Both the position numbers and the translations under genes were made by a program. From Planctomycetota bacterium (GTDB lineage Bacteria > Planctomycetota > UBA1135 > UBA2386), in NCBI GenBank assembly GCA_020851075.1, contig JADZDL010000140.1, positions 1 through 36,452 of the forward strand: a DNA stretch of 36,452 bases, read 5' to 3'. Position 1 is the first letter of the stretch. Every line of letters begins with the position of its first letter. Under the pieces are notes generated by a model, which worked only from the letters and a program-made list of their open reading frames with translations, was not told the DNA's origin and did no database searches. This document shows positions 24,806 through 31,944 of this stretch, piece by piece.

Positions 24806-26280
24806 GCGTGATCCCGATCGAGCGAACGCTCGAAACGCCTGGCCAGGTACGCGAGCGGCAGGCTCATCAAAAGATAGAGGCCCGAAGTGACGAGGCCGAG
24901 CAGGATGAAGCGACCCGACGCATTGGCGAGCATCTGGTATTGCTTCGTCAGTTCGACGACCGTGATCACCATCACGATCGAAGAGTCCTTGAACAGCGCG
25001 ATGAAGTCATTCGTGGATGGTGCAAGCGACAAGCGCAGCGCCTGCGGCACGATCACATGACGTAACGACTGCGCAGTGGAGAGACCTAGCGCCTGCGACG
25101 CTTCACGCTGGCCACGTGGAATCGCGGACAAGGCGCCGCGGTAGATTTCCGCCTCGTAGGCCGCGTAGTTGAGCGCGAGGCCGAGGATGCCGGCCACCTC
25201 TGCGGACATGCTTAGTCCCGGCACCTGACCGAGGCCGTAGTAGAGCAGCAGCATCTGCACGAGAATTGGCGTGCCGCGAAACAACTCCACATAACCGAGC
25301 GCAACCCACTGCAGTGGCCGGGGACCATGCAAACGCAAGAGCGCGACAGCTAGTCCCAACAGCACCGCGAGCGCAAACGCGATCACCGAGATGCCCACGG
25401 TGCGCAGCGCCCCGAGACCCAACAACTGCATCGCCGACCCCCAGTCGATCGGCGCCGGGCCGCGCTCTTCGATATCTCGCGCAAATGTCTCGGCCACTGC
25501 AGCGTCGCCGAGCTTCGCCTCCTCCGGTACCCAGAGATCCCATCGCCGGTAGATGCGTTCGAGGGTCCCATTGGCGAACAACACTCCAACCGCCGCATCG
25601 AGCGCGCTCTGCAACTCGGGCTCGCCACGCCGCACGGCCATCGCATAGTAGAACGCGCCAAACGGCTCGCCGACGTCACGCAGTTTCGGGAACAACGGCC
25701 GCAGCGCGCGCGCAATCGGCAGATCAGCCAGGGACGCGGCATTCCGGCCATTCACGACCTCTTCGTAGGCCGTGACATTGCTCTCGTAGAGAACTACCTC
25801 GATGCCGGGATGCTCTAGCAACACCTGGTGGCTCTGCGATTGCCCCAACACACCCACTCGTTTGCCAACCAGGTCCTGCAGGCCGCGCACACCTTCCACT
25901 GCGGGCCCAACCGACAACTGCTGCTGGAAGATGTAGTACGGCCGCGAAAAGCGCACCAAAGCGCGCCGCACCGGCGTCGGCTCGAAGCCATTCAATACAA
26001 GGTCGCAATCGCCGCGTTCGAGCACCTGCACCAGATGCTCATACGGCGCCTGCACGCGGCGGAACTCGACGCCGAGCACCGTGCCCAGTTCGCGCGCAAG
26101 ATCGACTTCAAACCCGATCTCCCCGCGCTCCGGGTGCTGGCCATCCAGATACACAAACGGCGCCCCACCCTCCGCGTCCGATCCCCAGCGCACCACGCCA
26201 GCATCGCGATAACGCTGCGGCAGCGGGATCTGGGCGATCGCCGCCGCGGCAAGCAGCAAGCAGGCAAGGAAACGCAACAT
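24802..26280 (-). CDS. Fused amino-acid binding protein and ABC permease
   Basis: The 492-residue protein carries two transporter parts in one chain. Residues 1-17 are a signal sequence (MLRFLACLLLAAAAIAQ). Residues 25-255 form a family 3 solute-binding domain (VGKRVGVLGQSQSHQVL, FYYAMAVRRGEPELQSALD, NGTLERIYRRWDLWVP). Residues about 285-485 form the membrane permease with several hydrophobic helices, the conserved VELFRGTPILVQMLLLYYGL and the EAA loop AAYEAEIYRGALSAIPRGQR that contacts the ATPase. Such fusions of binding protein and permease are known in the glutamine/polar amino-acid family. The gene is followed, with a four-base overlap, by its ATPase gene. A near-duplicated 16-17-base sequence lies directly upstream of the ATG. 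Substrate is probably a polar amino acid, inferred from the family. Confidence 0.93.
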   Translation of the reverse strand: MLRFLACLLLAAAAIAQIPLPQRYRDAGVVRWGSDAEGGAPFVYLDGQHPERGEIGFEVDLARELGTVLGVEFRRVQAPYEHLVQVLERGDCDLVLNGFEPTPVRRALVRFSRPYYIFQQQLSVGPAVEGVRGLQDLVGKRVGVLGQSQSHQVLLEHPGIEVVLYESNVTAYEEVVNGRNAASLADLPIARALRPLFPKLRDVGEPFGAFYYAMAVRRGEPELQSALDAAVGVLFANGTLERIYRRWDLWVPEEAKLGDAAVAETFARDIEERGPAPIDWGSAMQLLGLGALRTVGISVIAFALAVLLGLAVALLRLHGPRPLQWVALGYVELFRGTPILVQMLLLYYGLGQVPGLSMSAEVAGILGLALNYAAYEAEIYRGALSAIPRGQREASQALGLSTAQSLRHVIVPQALRLSLAPSTNDFIALFKDSSIVMVITVVELTKQYQMLANASGRFILLGLVTSGLYLLMSLPLAYLARRFERSLDRDHA

Positions 26281-26340
26281 GGCGCGCGAGTCCTACCGGG
26301 TACAGCCCACGATGCAAGGACCGGGCGCGCGGCGTCCTAC
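26281..26340. repeat. Direct repeat upstream of the transporter operon
   Basis: GGCGCGCGAGTCCTAC at 26281-26296 and GGCGCGCGGCGTCCTAC at 26324-26340 are near-identical. The first touches the start codon of the fused binding protein-permease, and the second overlaps the stop codon of the phosphodiesterase gene. They may be paired operator sites controlling the transporter, or a chance GC-rich repeat. Confidence 0.35.
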
Positions 26341-27218
26341 TTTCCGGCGGGCGAAGGCTGTGCTGGCCGGCGCAACGCCCCATTTCGCCGCAGCTCCACC
26401 AGCCGCGCCGGCCGGTTCGTCGTGATGAAGTCACAACCCATCGCCGCTGCGCCGACAAATGCCATGTCGAGATCGACCGTGTAGACGCACAGCAGATAGC
26501 CCTTTTGGCGAATGGCCTGCGCATCTTCGACGCGCAGCGTCTTGTGGTCCCAATGCACGAAGTCCGCACCCGTGCCCTGGATCTCCTTCAGGCGATCCGC
26601 CGTGAGGTCCTTGCCGCCCAACGCGCCGAGCACGCAATGCGATTCTTCGGCCCGGAACTTCGTGAGCCACTCCCAATCAAAAGCCTGCACGATCACGCGA
26701 TCGAGCACCTTGAGGCGGCGCAACTCCTCGGCGAGCGCCTTGGCGTCCCCACCTTTGCGCTCGATCATCGGACAAGCCGGGAAGATTGCTTCGAGCGTCT
26801 CCGCCAACGTTGGCACGTGTTCGCCCGCAAACTCCTCACCACGCCATTTGCCGGCGTCGAGTTCGCGGATCTGTGCCAACGTCAGTTCGTCCACGCGCAC
26901 CTTCTTGCGACCAAAGTGGGCAACGGCATCCGTCGTGCGATCACAGGTGTCATCGTGCATGACCACCCACGCGCCATCCTTCGTCTGGTAGACGTCAAAC
27001 TCAACGATCTGGGCGCCATTCGCAACGGCCTCGCGAAACGCCGCCAGGGTGTTCTCAGGACACTTCTCGCTCGCACCGCGATGGCCAACGACGAGCGATG
27101 CCGCCGCGGCCTCCTTGGCCAACTTCGTGAGCAACGGCTTCTGCTGCGCCACCGCGGCATGCATCACGAACGTGGTCACCAGCAGAGCTTGCAGGAGAGA
27201 ATGACGGAACTTCAGCAT
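26337..27218 (-). CDS. Exported glycerophosphodiester phosphodiesterase
   Basis: The 293-residue enzyme hydrolyses glycerophosphodiesters to glycerol-3-phosphate and an alcohol. A signal peptide (MLKFRHSLLQALLVTTFVMHAAVAQ) suggests periplasmic location. The catalytic pattern is complete: VVGHRGA with H46-R47, PENT with E55-N56, EFDVYQTKDG with E73 and D75, and VVMHDDT with H88. Later family segments are VPTLAETLEAI and GYLLCVYTVD. Length and fold fit the GDPD TIM-barrel family. It precedes the amino-acid transporter genes on the same strand with a gap of 56 bases, so it may be the first gene of that transcript. Confidence 0.93.
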   Translation of the reverse strand: MLKFRHSLLQALLVTTFVMHAAVAQQKPLLTKLAKEAAAASLVVGHRGASEKCPENTLAAFREAVANGAQIVEFDVYQTKDGAWVVMHDDTCDRTTDAVAHFGRKKVRVDELTLAQIRELDAGKWRGEEFAGEHVPTLAETLEAIFPACPMIERKGGDAKALAEELRRLKVLDRVIVQAFDWEWLTKFRAEESHCVLGALGGKDLTADRLKEIQGTGADFVHWDHKTLRVEDAQAIRQKGYLLCVYTVDLDMAFVGAAAMGCDFITTNRPARLVELRRNGALRRPAQPSPAGK

Positions 27219-27279
27219 TTCACGAACGGTCCGCCAGAGGACGTAGGAAAGCGAGGGGGCAGATCATGAAGATCGCGGG

Positions 27280-27308
27280 TTGACGCCTCACGCACCTTGC
27301 CCGATCGT
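27280..27308 (+). promoter_or_regulatory. Candidate promoter of the DUF1330-like gene
   Basis: TTGACG at 27280-27285 matches the -35 consensus at five of six positions. After 17 bases GATCGT (27303-27308) is a poor -10 hexamer. The ATG at 27317 follows eight bases later, so the transcript would start almost at the start codon. This is a weak call on its own. Confidence 0.25.
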
Positions 27309-27316
27309 GGACCCGA

Positions 27317-27616
27317 ATGACCTACGAGACCATGGTTGGGCTCACCGTCACCGATGACGCCAGCTACCAGCGCTACCGCGACGCCATGGCGCCGCTCTTG
27401 GCTCTGCACGGCGGCGGCTTCCGCTACGACTTCACGATCGACCAGGTGCTGAAGTCGGCCAGCGAGCACCCGATCAATCGTGTGTTCGCCATCTACTTCG
27501 GCAGCAAATCGCAGATGGAGGCCTTCTTCGCGCACCCCGACTATCTACAGGTCCGCGCGACGTTCTTTGAGCCGGCAGTGAAGGGCGTTACGATCTTCGG
27601 CAGCTACGAATACTGA
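27317..27616 (+). CDS. DUF1330-like small protein
   Basis: The 99-residue protein (MTYETMVGLTVTDDASYQRY...) has the pattern of the DUF1330 / dimeric alpha-beta barrel group. It has an opening strand (VGLTVTD), a helix with YQRYRDAMAPLL, GGGFRYDF, then RVFAIYFGSKSQMEAFFAHPDYLQVR, close to the FPS.e.A..f..s.eY pattern of the family, and a last strand VTIFGSYEY. These proteins are soluble and mostly uncharacterised. The gene is a single unit between the phosphodiesterase gene (divergent) and the metal operon. No Shine-Dalgarno sequence is visible. Confidence 0.8.
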   Translation: MTYETMVGLTVTDDASYQRYRDAMAPLLALHGGGFRYDFTIDQVLKSASEHPINRVFAIYFGSKSQMEAFFAHPDYLQVRATFFEPAVKGVTIFGSYEY

Positions 27617-27660
27617 GGGCAGGACTCGATTCACCAGGCACGCTAACAGCCATTGTGGCA

Positions 27661-27688
27661 TGGAACCCCTCAACCGAAGCGTGTTCCA
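27661..27688. promoter_or_regulatory. Inverted repeat upstream of the metal operon promoter
   Basis: TGGAAC (27661-27666) and GTTCCA (27683-27688) are perfect inverted copies 16 bases apart, ending four bases before the -35 box of the metal operon. The placement suits a regulator site, but six bases per arm is short and could be chance. Confidence 0.3.
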
Positions 27689-27692
27689 CAGC

Positions 27693-27721
27693 TTGTCACC
27701 GACCGCCCACAGGCCTATACT
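27693..27721 (+). promoter_or_regulatory. Near-consensus sigma-70 promoter of the metal operon
   Basis: TTGTCA (27693-27698) and TATACT (27716-27721) each match the sigma-70 consensus at five of six positions and are spaced by 17 bases. Transcription should start near 27728, only about ten bases before the ATG at 27738. The 17-base spacer differs from the 19-base spacer of MerR/CueR-type metal promoters. Confidence 0.6.
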
Positions 27722-27737
27722 CCGACCAGCATACACC

Positions 27738-28199
27738 ATGAGATGGTCGTCACTCTTGCTGCTGCTGATGATGCTGCCCGGCCTGGTATTGCCAGCCGGC
27801 GTGATCATGCGCATCTGCAAGTGCACGAGCATGGCGTCCGCGGAACGCGCGGCAATTCACTCTTGCTGCGCCGAGGTCACTCCAGAGCCCGAGCCAACGG
27901 CTAGCTGCTGCGGTAACGATCACCGCCGGATGCCCGGACCCGACACGACTGCGTTCAAGAAGGGCGACGGCACCTCCTTGCGGGCCTTCGCCTGCAAGTG
28001 TCAGTGGGTCAAGGTCACGGACCAGCAGCCCGATTCGACACCTCCTCAGTTATCACTTCTGCTCGCGTGGGGGCCGCCACCGATCGCTACGGCGGTCTTG
28101 CTCCCCTCGCCCAGCTGCGGCCTACTGATCCCGTGGCCAGCGGCGGCAACCCGACCACCACCACCGGACCGCGCCCGCAACCTCCCGCTTCTGCTGTAA
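27738..28199 (+). CDS. Secreted or membrane protein with paired-cysteine motifs (metal binding?)
   Basis: The 153-residue product is not recognised as a named family. From the ATG at 27738 it opens with a hydrophobic signal or anchor (MRWSSLLLLLMMLPGLVLPA). Cysteine pairs follow in an almost symmetrical order: CKC (27, 29), CC (43, 44), CC (57, 58) and CKC (86, 88). The rest is Pro-rich with apolar stretches (LLLAWGPPPIATAVLL) and ends PPPPDRARNLPLLL. Such closely spaced cysteines suit binding of a soft metal such as copper(I). It heads the operon that encodes a cysteine-motif protein, a TolC-like lipoprotein and a multicopper oxidase, which supports a metal role. The frame is open upstream to 27660, but that would place the promoter inside the gene. 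Confidence 0.65.
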   Translation: MRWSSLLLLLMMLPGLVLPAGVIMRICKCTSMASAERAAIHSCCAEVTPEPEPTASCCGNDHRRMPGPDTTAFKKGDGTSLRAFACKCQWVKVTDQQPDSTPPQLSLLLAWGPPPIATAVLLPSPSCGLLIPWPAAATRPPPPDRARNLPLLL

Positions 28200-28318
28200 G
28201 GCACCACGACCTCCGACGTCAGCGCGTCGGACCATTGTTTGGGTCGTCAGTTCCGCCTTGCCGCGCCCGTGTGCCTCGCCTTTGCGCAGGCTCCGCGCGC
28301 CATCCAGATGAGGTTGCC

Positions 28319-29017
28319 ATGGTTGCAATGAAGTCACTGTCCGCACTGTTCGCATTCCTGCTGAGCACTCCGCTGCTTCTCACGGCTATCCCTTCCCAGG
28401 AAACAACCAAGCCGACGCCGGCCTCTGCTACGCGGGTCGAAGTACCGACGTTCCCGAACGCCACCTGCCCGATCATGGGCAAGAAGGTGTCGATGCCGCT
28501 GTTCGTCGACACCAGCGCCGGCCGCTTCTACGTTTGCTGCAAACCCTGCTTCAAGAAGATCCTGGCCGACGTTCCTGCCGCGACCAAGACCGCGTATCCG
28601 ACGGTGAAGGTCGTAGGCAACAAGGTATGCCCCGTCTCGGGTGAACCAATCGGCAAGGAAGCCATCACGGTGACCCTGCAAGGCCACAGCTTCGAAGTCT
28701 GCTGCGAGGCCTGCGTCGCCGCCGCGCGCGCCAATTCCCAGATCACGCTCACGAAGTTGCTGCGCCAGTCCGTGGTCGACCTTGGCAATACGACGTGCCC
28801 TGTCTCGGGCGAGCCAGTCGCGCCGAATTCGTTCGTGCTGATCGGTGACACTCTGGTTCGCCTCTCGTCGCCCAAGGCCGTGGCGGACGTTGAGAAGGCG
28901 CCGTTGGCGACTCTCGAGAAGGCTCGCGAACTGCGCAGCAAGCAGCCGGAGCCGGCGAAACACGTGCACACGCCAAAACCGGCCACCGAGGCCACGGCAC
29001 GAGAGGCCGGCAAGTGA
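28319..29017 (+). CDS. Exported protein with three YHS/TRASH-like cysteine repeats
   Basis: The 232-residue protein starts at ATG 28319 behind GAGG (28310-28313). It has a signal peptide (MKSLSALFAFLLSTPLLLTA). Three repeats follow. Repeat 1 is CPIMGKKV (C50) with VCCKPCFKKI (C73, C74, C77). Repeat 2 is CPVSGEPI (C104) with VCCEACVAAA (C128, C129, C132). Repeat 3 is CPVSGEPV (C160), but its second half reads LVRLSSPKAV and has lost the cysteine cluster. The C-PxxG plus CC-xx-C pattern resembles YHS/TRASH metal-sensing or metal-trafficking domains. The C-terminus is a charged tail with KHVHTPK. In context it is probably a periplasmic metal chaperone or scavenger, likely for copper. The downstream lipoprotein gene overlaps its stop codon. 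Confidence 0.8.
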   Translation: MVAMKSLSALFAFLLSTPLLLTAIPSQETTKPTPASATRVEVPTFPNATCPIMGKKVSMPLFVDTSAGRFYVCCKPCFKKILADVPAATKTAYPTVKVVGNKVCPVSGEPIGKEAITVTLQGHSFEVCCEACVAAARANSQITLTKLLRQSVVDLGNTTCPVSGEPVAPNSFVLIGDTLVRLSSPKAVADVEKAPLATLEKARELRSKQPEPAKHVHTPKPATEATAREAGK

Positions 29018-29241
29018 CACGCGACGCGGGCACGCTGAAGTTGCTTCTTCTGCTGGCCGCAGGGTGCACGGCATCACCGCCGATGCCGGAGCTGCCGCCT
29101 ACGCATCCCGGGTCGCCCCTCGCCGTGGAAGCACCGCCTCCCCCGCCAACGCACACGCTTGACATGGCCCTGCCCAAGGCGAGCCAGGCCACCAAACCGG
29201 CGATGCAGCCGATGCAGAAGATGCCAGGGGACCGCCGATGA
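29014..29241 (+). CDS. Small Pro/Met-rich lipoprotein
   Basis: The 75-residue product starts with GTG at 29014, overlapping the previous stop (GTGA), and stops overlapping the next start (ATGA). It opens MTRDAGTLKLLLLLAAGC, a lipoprotein signal with lipobox LAAGC (C18). The mature part is Pro-rich (PELPPTHPGSP, EAPPPPPTHTL) and then Met-rich (MALPKAS, AMQPMQKMPG). Methionine-rich tails can bind copper(I), which suits the operon, but this is inference. No family is recognised. Confidence 0.7.
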   Translation: MTRDAGTLKLLLLLAAGCTASPPMPELPPTHPGSPLAVEAPPPPPTHTLDMALPKASQATKPAMQPMQKMPGDRR

Positions 29242-30644
29242 AACGGCTGTCATGGACCCTCGCATTGCTTCTCTTGAGCTGTCGGGCGAATGACCTCGCC
29301 AGCAAGGACCGCAGCGACTTGCAACAAGGCCTCGAGAATCGCCTTGGCTTGCCCCTTGAGACCCTAGTCGACGACCTCGACGCATCGATCGATCCCAGCG
29401 CTGCGTCACTGCTGCGAACACCGATCGACGAAACGAGCGCCGTACGCATTGCACTCCTCAACAACCGCGAAGTTCGCGCGGCCCTGGCGCACCTCGGAAT
29501 TGCCCGCGCCGACCTCGTGCAGGCAGGCCTGCTCCGCAATCCGGTCTTCGACGCAAGCGCCAGGTTCTTCTTCACGGGCGGAACCGAAGTCGAACTCGGC
29601 TTTGCACAGCCGTTCCTCGATCTGTTCTATCGACCATTGCGCCAGCGCCTCGCCGAGCACGAGTTCGCTGCCGCGCGAACGATGGTGACTCACGAACTCG
29701 TTCGACTCGCGTTCGCCGCGCGGCGGGCCCTGGTGAGCGTCCGGGCCGCCAACCAACTAGTCGTCCTGCAACAGCAGGCTCTCGCTACGGCCTGCGCTTC
29801 GCACGAGTTGATGCAGAAGCTCTTCGAAGCAGGCAATGCGACGGATCGCGCCATCGCGCAAGAGAGGCTATTCGAAGCCCAGGCTCGCCTCGATCTCGAT
29901 GCCGCCGAGATGGCTGCACGCGAAGCGCGCGAACCAGTTCAACGTTTGCTCGGCCTGTGGGGACCACATACGCAGTGGACCGTGGCCGGAGAACTCGACG
30001 CCAATCCACTGGGCGACATCAACCTCAAACACCTGGAAACGCGCAGCATCAGTGCCTCGCTGGACCTCCGGGAAGACCGATCGCGCATCGATTCCCTGGC
30101 CCAACATGTCAACATCGAATCGTGGCGCGCGTGGTTTCCCGACGCCCACGCGGGTGTTTCAGCAATGCGTGATGCGGGTGGTGAATGGGGTCTCGGCCCC
30201 GGTGTGATGATGGAGTTACCCATTCTCGACAGCGGCGTGGCCCGCACCGATCGGGCGACCGCCGCACTCCGCGAGCGCCTGCAACACCACGTGCATCTGG
30301 CCGTGGAAGTGCGCTCCGCAGCACGCATGCTCGGCGAGCGAGCCCGACACCTCACCGAACGCCTGGGATTTCTGCGCAACACGCAGATGGTGCTCCGCGA
30401 AGACTTCGTGAAGCGCGTGGTACAGAACTACAATGCGATGCAGATCGGCGCATTCGAGGTGCTACGCGCTCGCGAGCAACAAGTGGCCGAGGAACGCGAA
30501 CTGCTCAATACACTGCGCAGCGCCCACCTTGCGCGCCTCGATCTGCAAGAACTGCTTGCCGGCAGCTTGCCGCGCGCCGCCCTTGGCGCAACCTGGCCAA
30601 TGCTCGGCTCACCAGGTCAGCCCAAGACCTCCCAAGGACACTGA
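29238..30644 (+). CDS. TolC-family outer-membrane efflux lipoprotein
   Basis: The 468-residue protein has a lipoprotein signal (MKRLSWTLALLLLSC, C15) and the organisation of TolC/OprM/CusC outer-membrane channels. Two related halves contain long amphipathic helices (RIALLNNREVRAALAHLGIA, DLVQAGLLRNPVFDASARFF; later WFPDAHAGVSAMRDAGGEWG, GPGVMMELPILDSG). The closing helices have NYNAMQIGAFEVLRAREQQV, matching the Y-x-x-G-x-x-x-x-L pattern of the family. It would export substrate from the periplasm, but no periplasmic adaptor or inner-membrane RND pump is encoded in the operon. The pump may be elsewhere, or the channel may work differently here. It overlaps the lipoprotein gene by four bases, and the oxidase ATG follows its stop after one base. 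Confidence 0.88.
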   Translation: MKRLSWTLALLLLSCRANDLASKDRSDLQQGLENRLGLPLETLVDDLDASIDPSAASLLRTPIDETSAVRIALLNNREVRAALAHLGIARADLVQAGLLRNPVFDASARFFFTGGTEVELGFAQPFLDLFYRPLRQRLAEHEFAAARTMVTHELVRLAFAARRALVSVRAANQLVVLQQQALATACASHELMQKLFEAGNATDRAIAQERLFEAQARLDLDAAEMAAREAREPVQRLLGLWGPHTQWTVAGELDANPLGDINLKHLETRSISASLDLREDRSRIDSLAQHVNIESWRAWFPDAHAGVSAMRDAGGEWGLGPGVMMELPILDSGVARTDRATAALRERLQHHVHLAVEVRSAARMLGERARHLTERLGFLRNTQMVLREDFVKRVVQNYNAMQIGAFEVLRAREQQVAEERELLNTLRSAHLARLDLQELLAGSLPRAALGATWPMLGSPGQPKTSQGH

Positions 30645-30645
30645 G

Positions 30646-31941
30646 ATGCCAAGTGATCGTCGTCAATTCCTGATGCAGAGTGCTGCGTTGTCGCTCGGCG
30701 GCCCACTCGCCGCGAGCATGCAGCCGGCCAGCAAGGCTCGCCTCACACCACTGCCACCCGGTCAGCCGCTCGTCGACTACCGGCCAGTAATCACCCCGAA
30801 CGGAACCACCTTGCCGTGGAAGATCGTGGCCGGCGTGAAGGTCTTCCACCTTGTCGCCGAGCCGGTGCGCCACGAGTTTGCCCCGGGCCTACAAGGCAAC
30901 TGCTGGGGCTACAACGGACGCGTTCATGGCCCGACCATCGAAGCCGTCGAAGGCGATCAGGTTCGCATCTACGTGACCAACAAACTGGATGCACCGACCA
31001 CCGTGCACTGGCACGGCATGTTCGTGCCAAACGGCATGGACGGTGTCGGAGGCTTGACGCAGCGTTCGATCGAACCTGGCGAGACGTTCTGCTACGAGTT
31101 CACGCTGCGGCAACACGGCACGTTTATGTACCACAGCCATCACGACGAGATGGTGCAGATCGCGCTTGGCATGGTCGGCATGTTCGTCGTGCACCCGCGC
31201 AATCCCACCGGGCCCATGCCCGATCACGATTTCTGTTACATGCTCAGTGAGTGGTCCCTGCCAGTGGGGGCCGAGCGCCCCGATCCGAACGAGATGACGG
31301 ACTTCAATGTCCTCACTTTCAACGGCAAGGTATTCCCGGCCACAGCGCCAATGGTGGTCAAGACCGGCGAACGCGTTCGCATCCGCCTCGGCAACCTGAG
31401 CCCAATGGATCACCACCCGATCCATCTGCACGGTCACGCCTTCGAAGTGGTTGAAACCGACGGTGGCCAGATTGCGCCCGCGGCGCGGTGGCCAGAAACC
31501 ACCGTTCTCGTCGCGACCGGGCAGACTCGTGCCGTTGAGTTCCTCGCCGACGCACCCGGTGACTGGGCCATGCATTGTCACATGACCCACCACGTGATGA
31601 CGCAGATGGGGCACGGCATCCCCAACCTCGTAGGAGTCGATCCGAGCGCGTTCGACGAAGCACTCGCCGCGGTGGTGCCGAGCATCCGCACAATGGGCAG
31701 TGACATGAGTGCGATGAACGACCCTGACGCACCCGACGACACGCTGCCAAAAAACAGCCTGCCGATGGTCGGAGGCACAGGGGGGTTCGGCTACGTGACC
31801 ATGGGTGGCATGGTCACCGTATTGAAGGTCCGCGATGGCATCACGAGTTACGAGGATCCGGGCTGGTATGAGCACCCACCCGGCACCGTCGCGGGCCCAG
31901 CGACGCCCGCCGCGCTGGCGCGCGACGACATCGATACGTAG
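30646..31941 (+). CDS. Tat-exported multicopper oxidase
   Basis: The 431-residue protein starts one base after the TolC gene stop. Its N-terminus, SDRRQFLMQSAALSLGG, is a twin-arginine signal. Copper sites are visible in order: HWHG (H121, H123), YHSHHDE (H163, H165), HPIHLHGH (257-264), and HCHMTHHVMTQMG with H310, C311, H312 and H316. These supply the type 1 and trinuclear copper centres of a CopA/CueO-like oxidase. The C-terminal third is rich in Met (MGSDMSAMND, YVTMGGM), as in copper-resistance oxidases. It probably oxidises copper(I) or a phenolic substrate in the periplasm. Its place behind the TolC-like channel and cysteine proteins indicates a copper-tolerance operon. Its stop is three bases from the stop of the convergent gene. 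Confidence 0.94.
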   Translation: MPSDRRQFLMQSAALSLGGPLAASMQPASKARLTPLPPGQPLVDYRPVITPNGTTLPWKIVAGVKVFHLVAEPVRHEFAPGLQGNCWGYNGRVHGPTIEAVEGDQVRIYVTNKLDAPTTVHWHGMFVPNGMDGVGGLTQRSIEPGETFCYEFTLRQHGTFMYHSHHDEMVQIALGMVGMFVVHPRNPTGPMPDHDFCYMLSEWSLPVGAERPDPNEMTDFNVLTFNGKVFPATAPMVVKTGERVRIRLGNLSPMDHHPIHLHGHAFEVVETDGGQIAPAARWPETTVLVATGQTRAVEFLADAPGDWAMHCHMTHHVMTQMGHGIPNLVGVDPSAFDEALAAVVPSIRTMGSDMSAMNDPDAPDDTLPKNSLPMVGGTGGFGYVTMGGMVTVLKVRDGITSYEDPGWYEHPPGTVAGPATPAALARDDIDT

Positions 31942-31944
31942 CGC

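Noticed and set aside
27693..27721. CueR/MerR-type operator in the metal operon promoter
   Set aside because: MerR-family promoters have a 19-20-base spacer containing a dyad. Here the spacer is 17 bases and contains no dyad, so an ordinary sigma-70 promoter is more likely.
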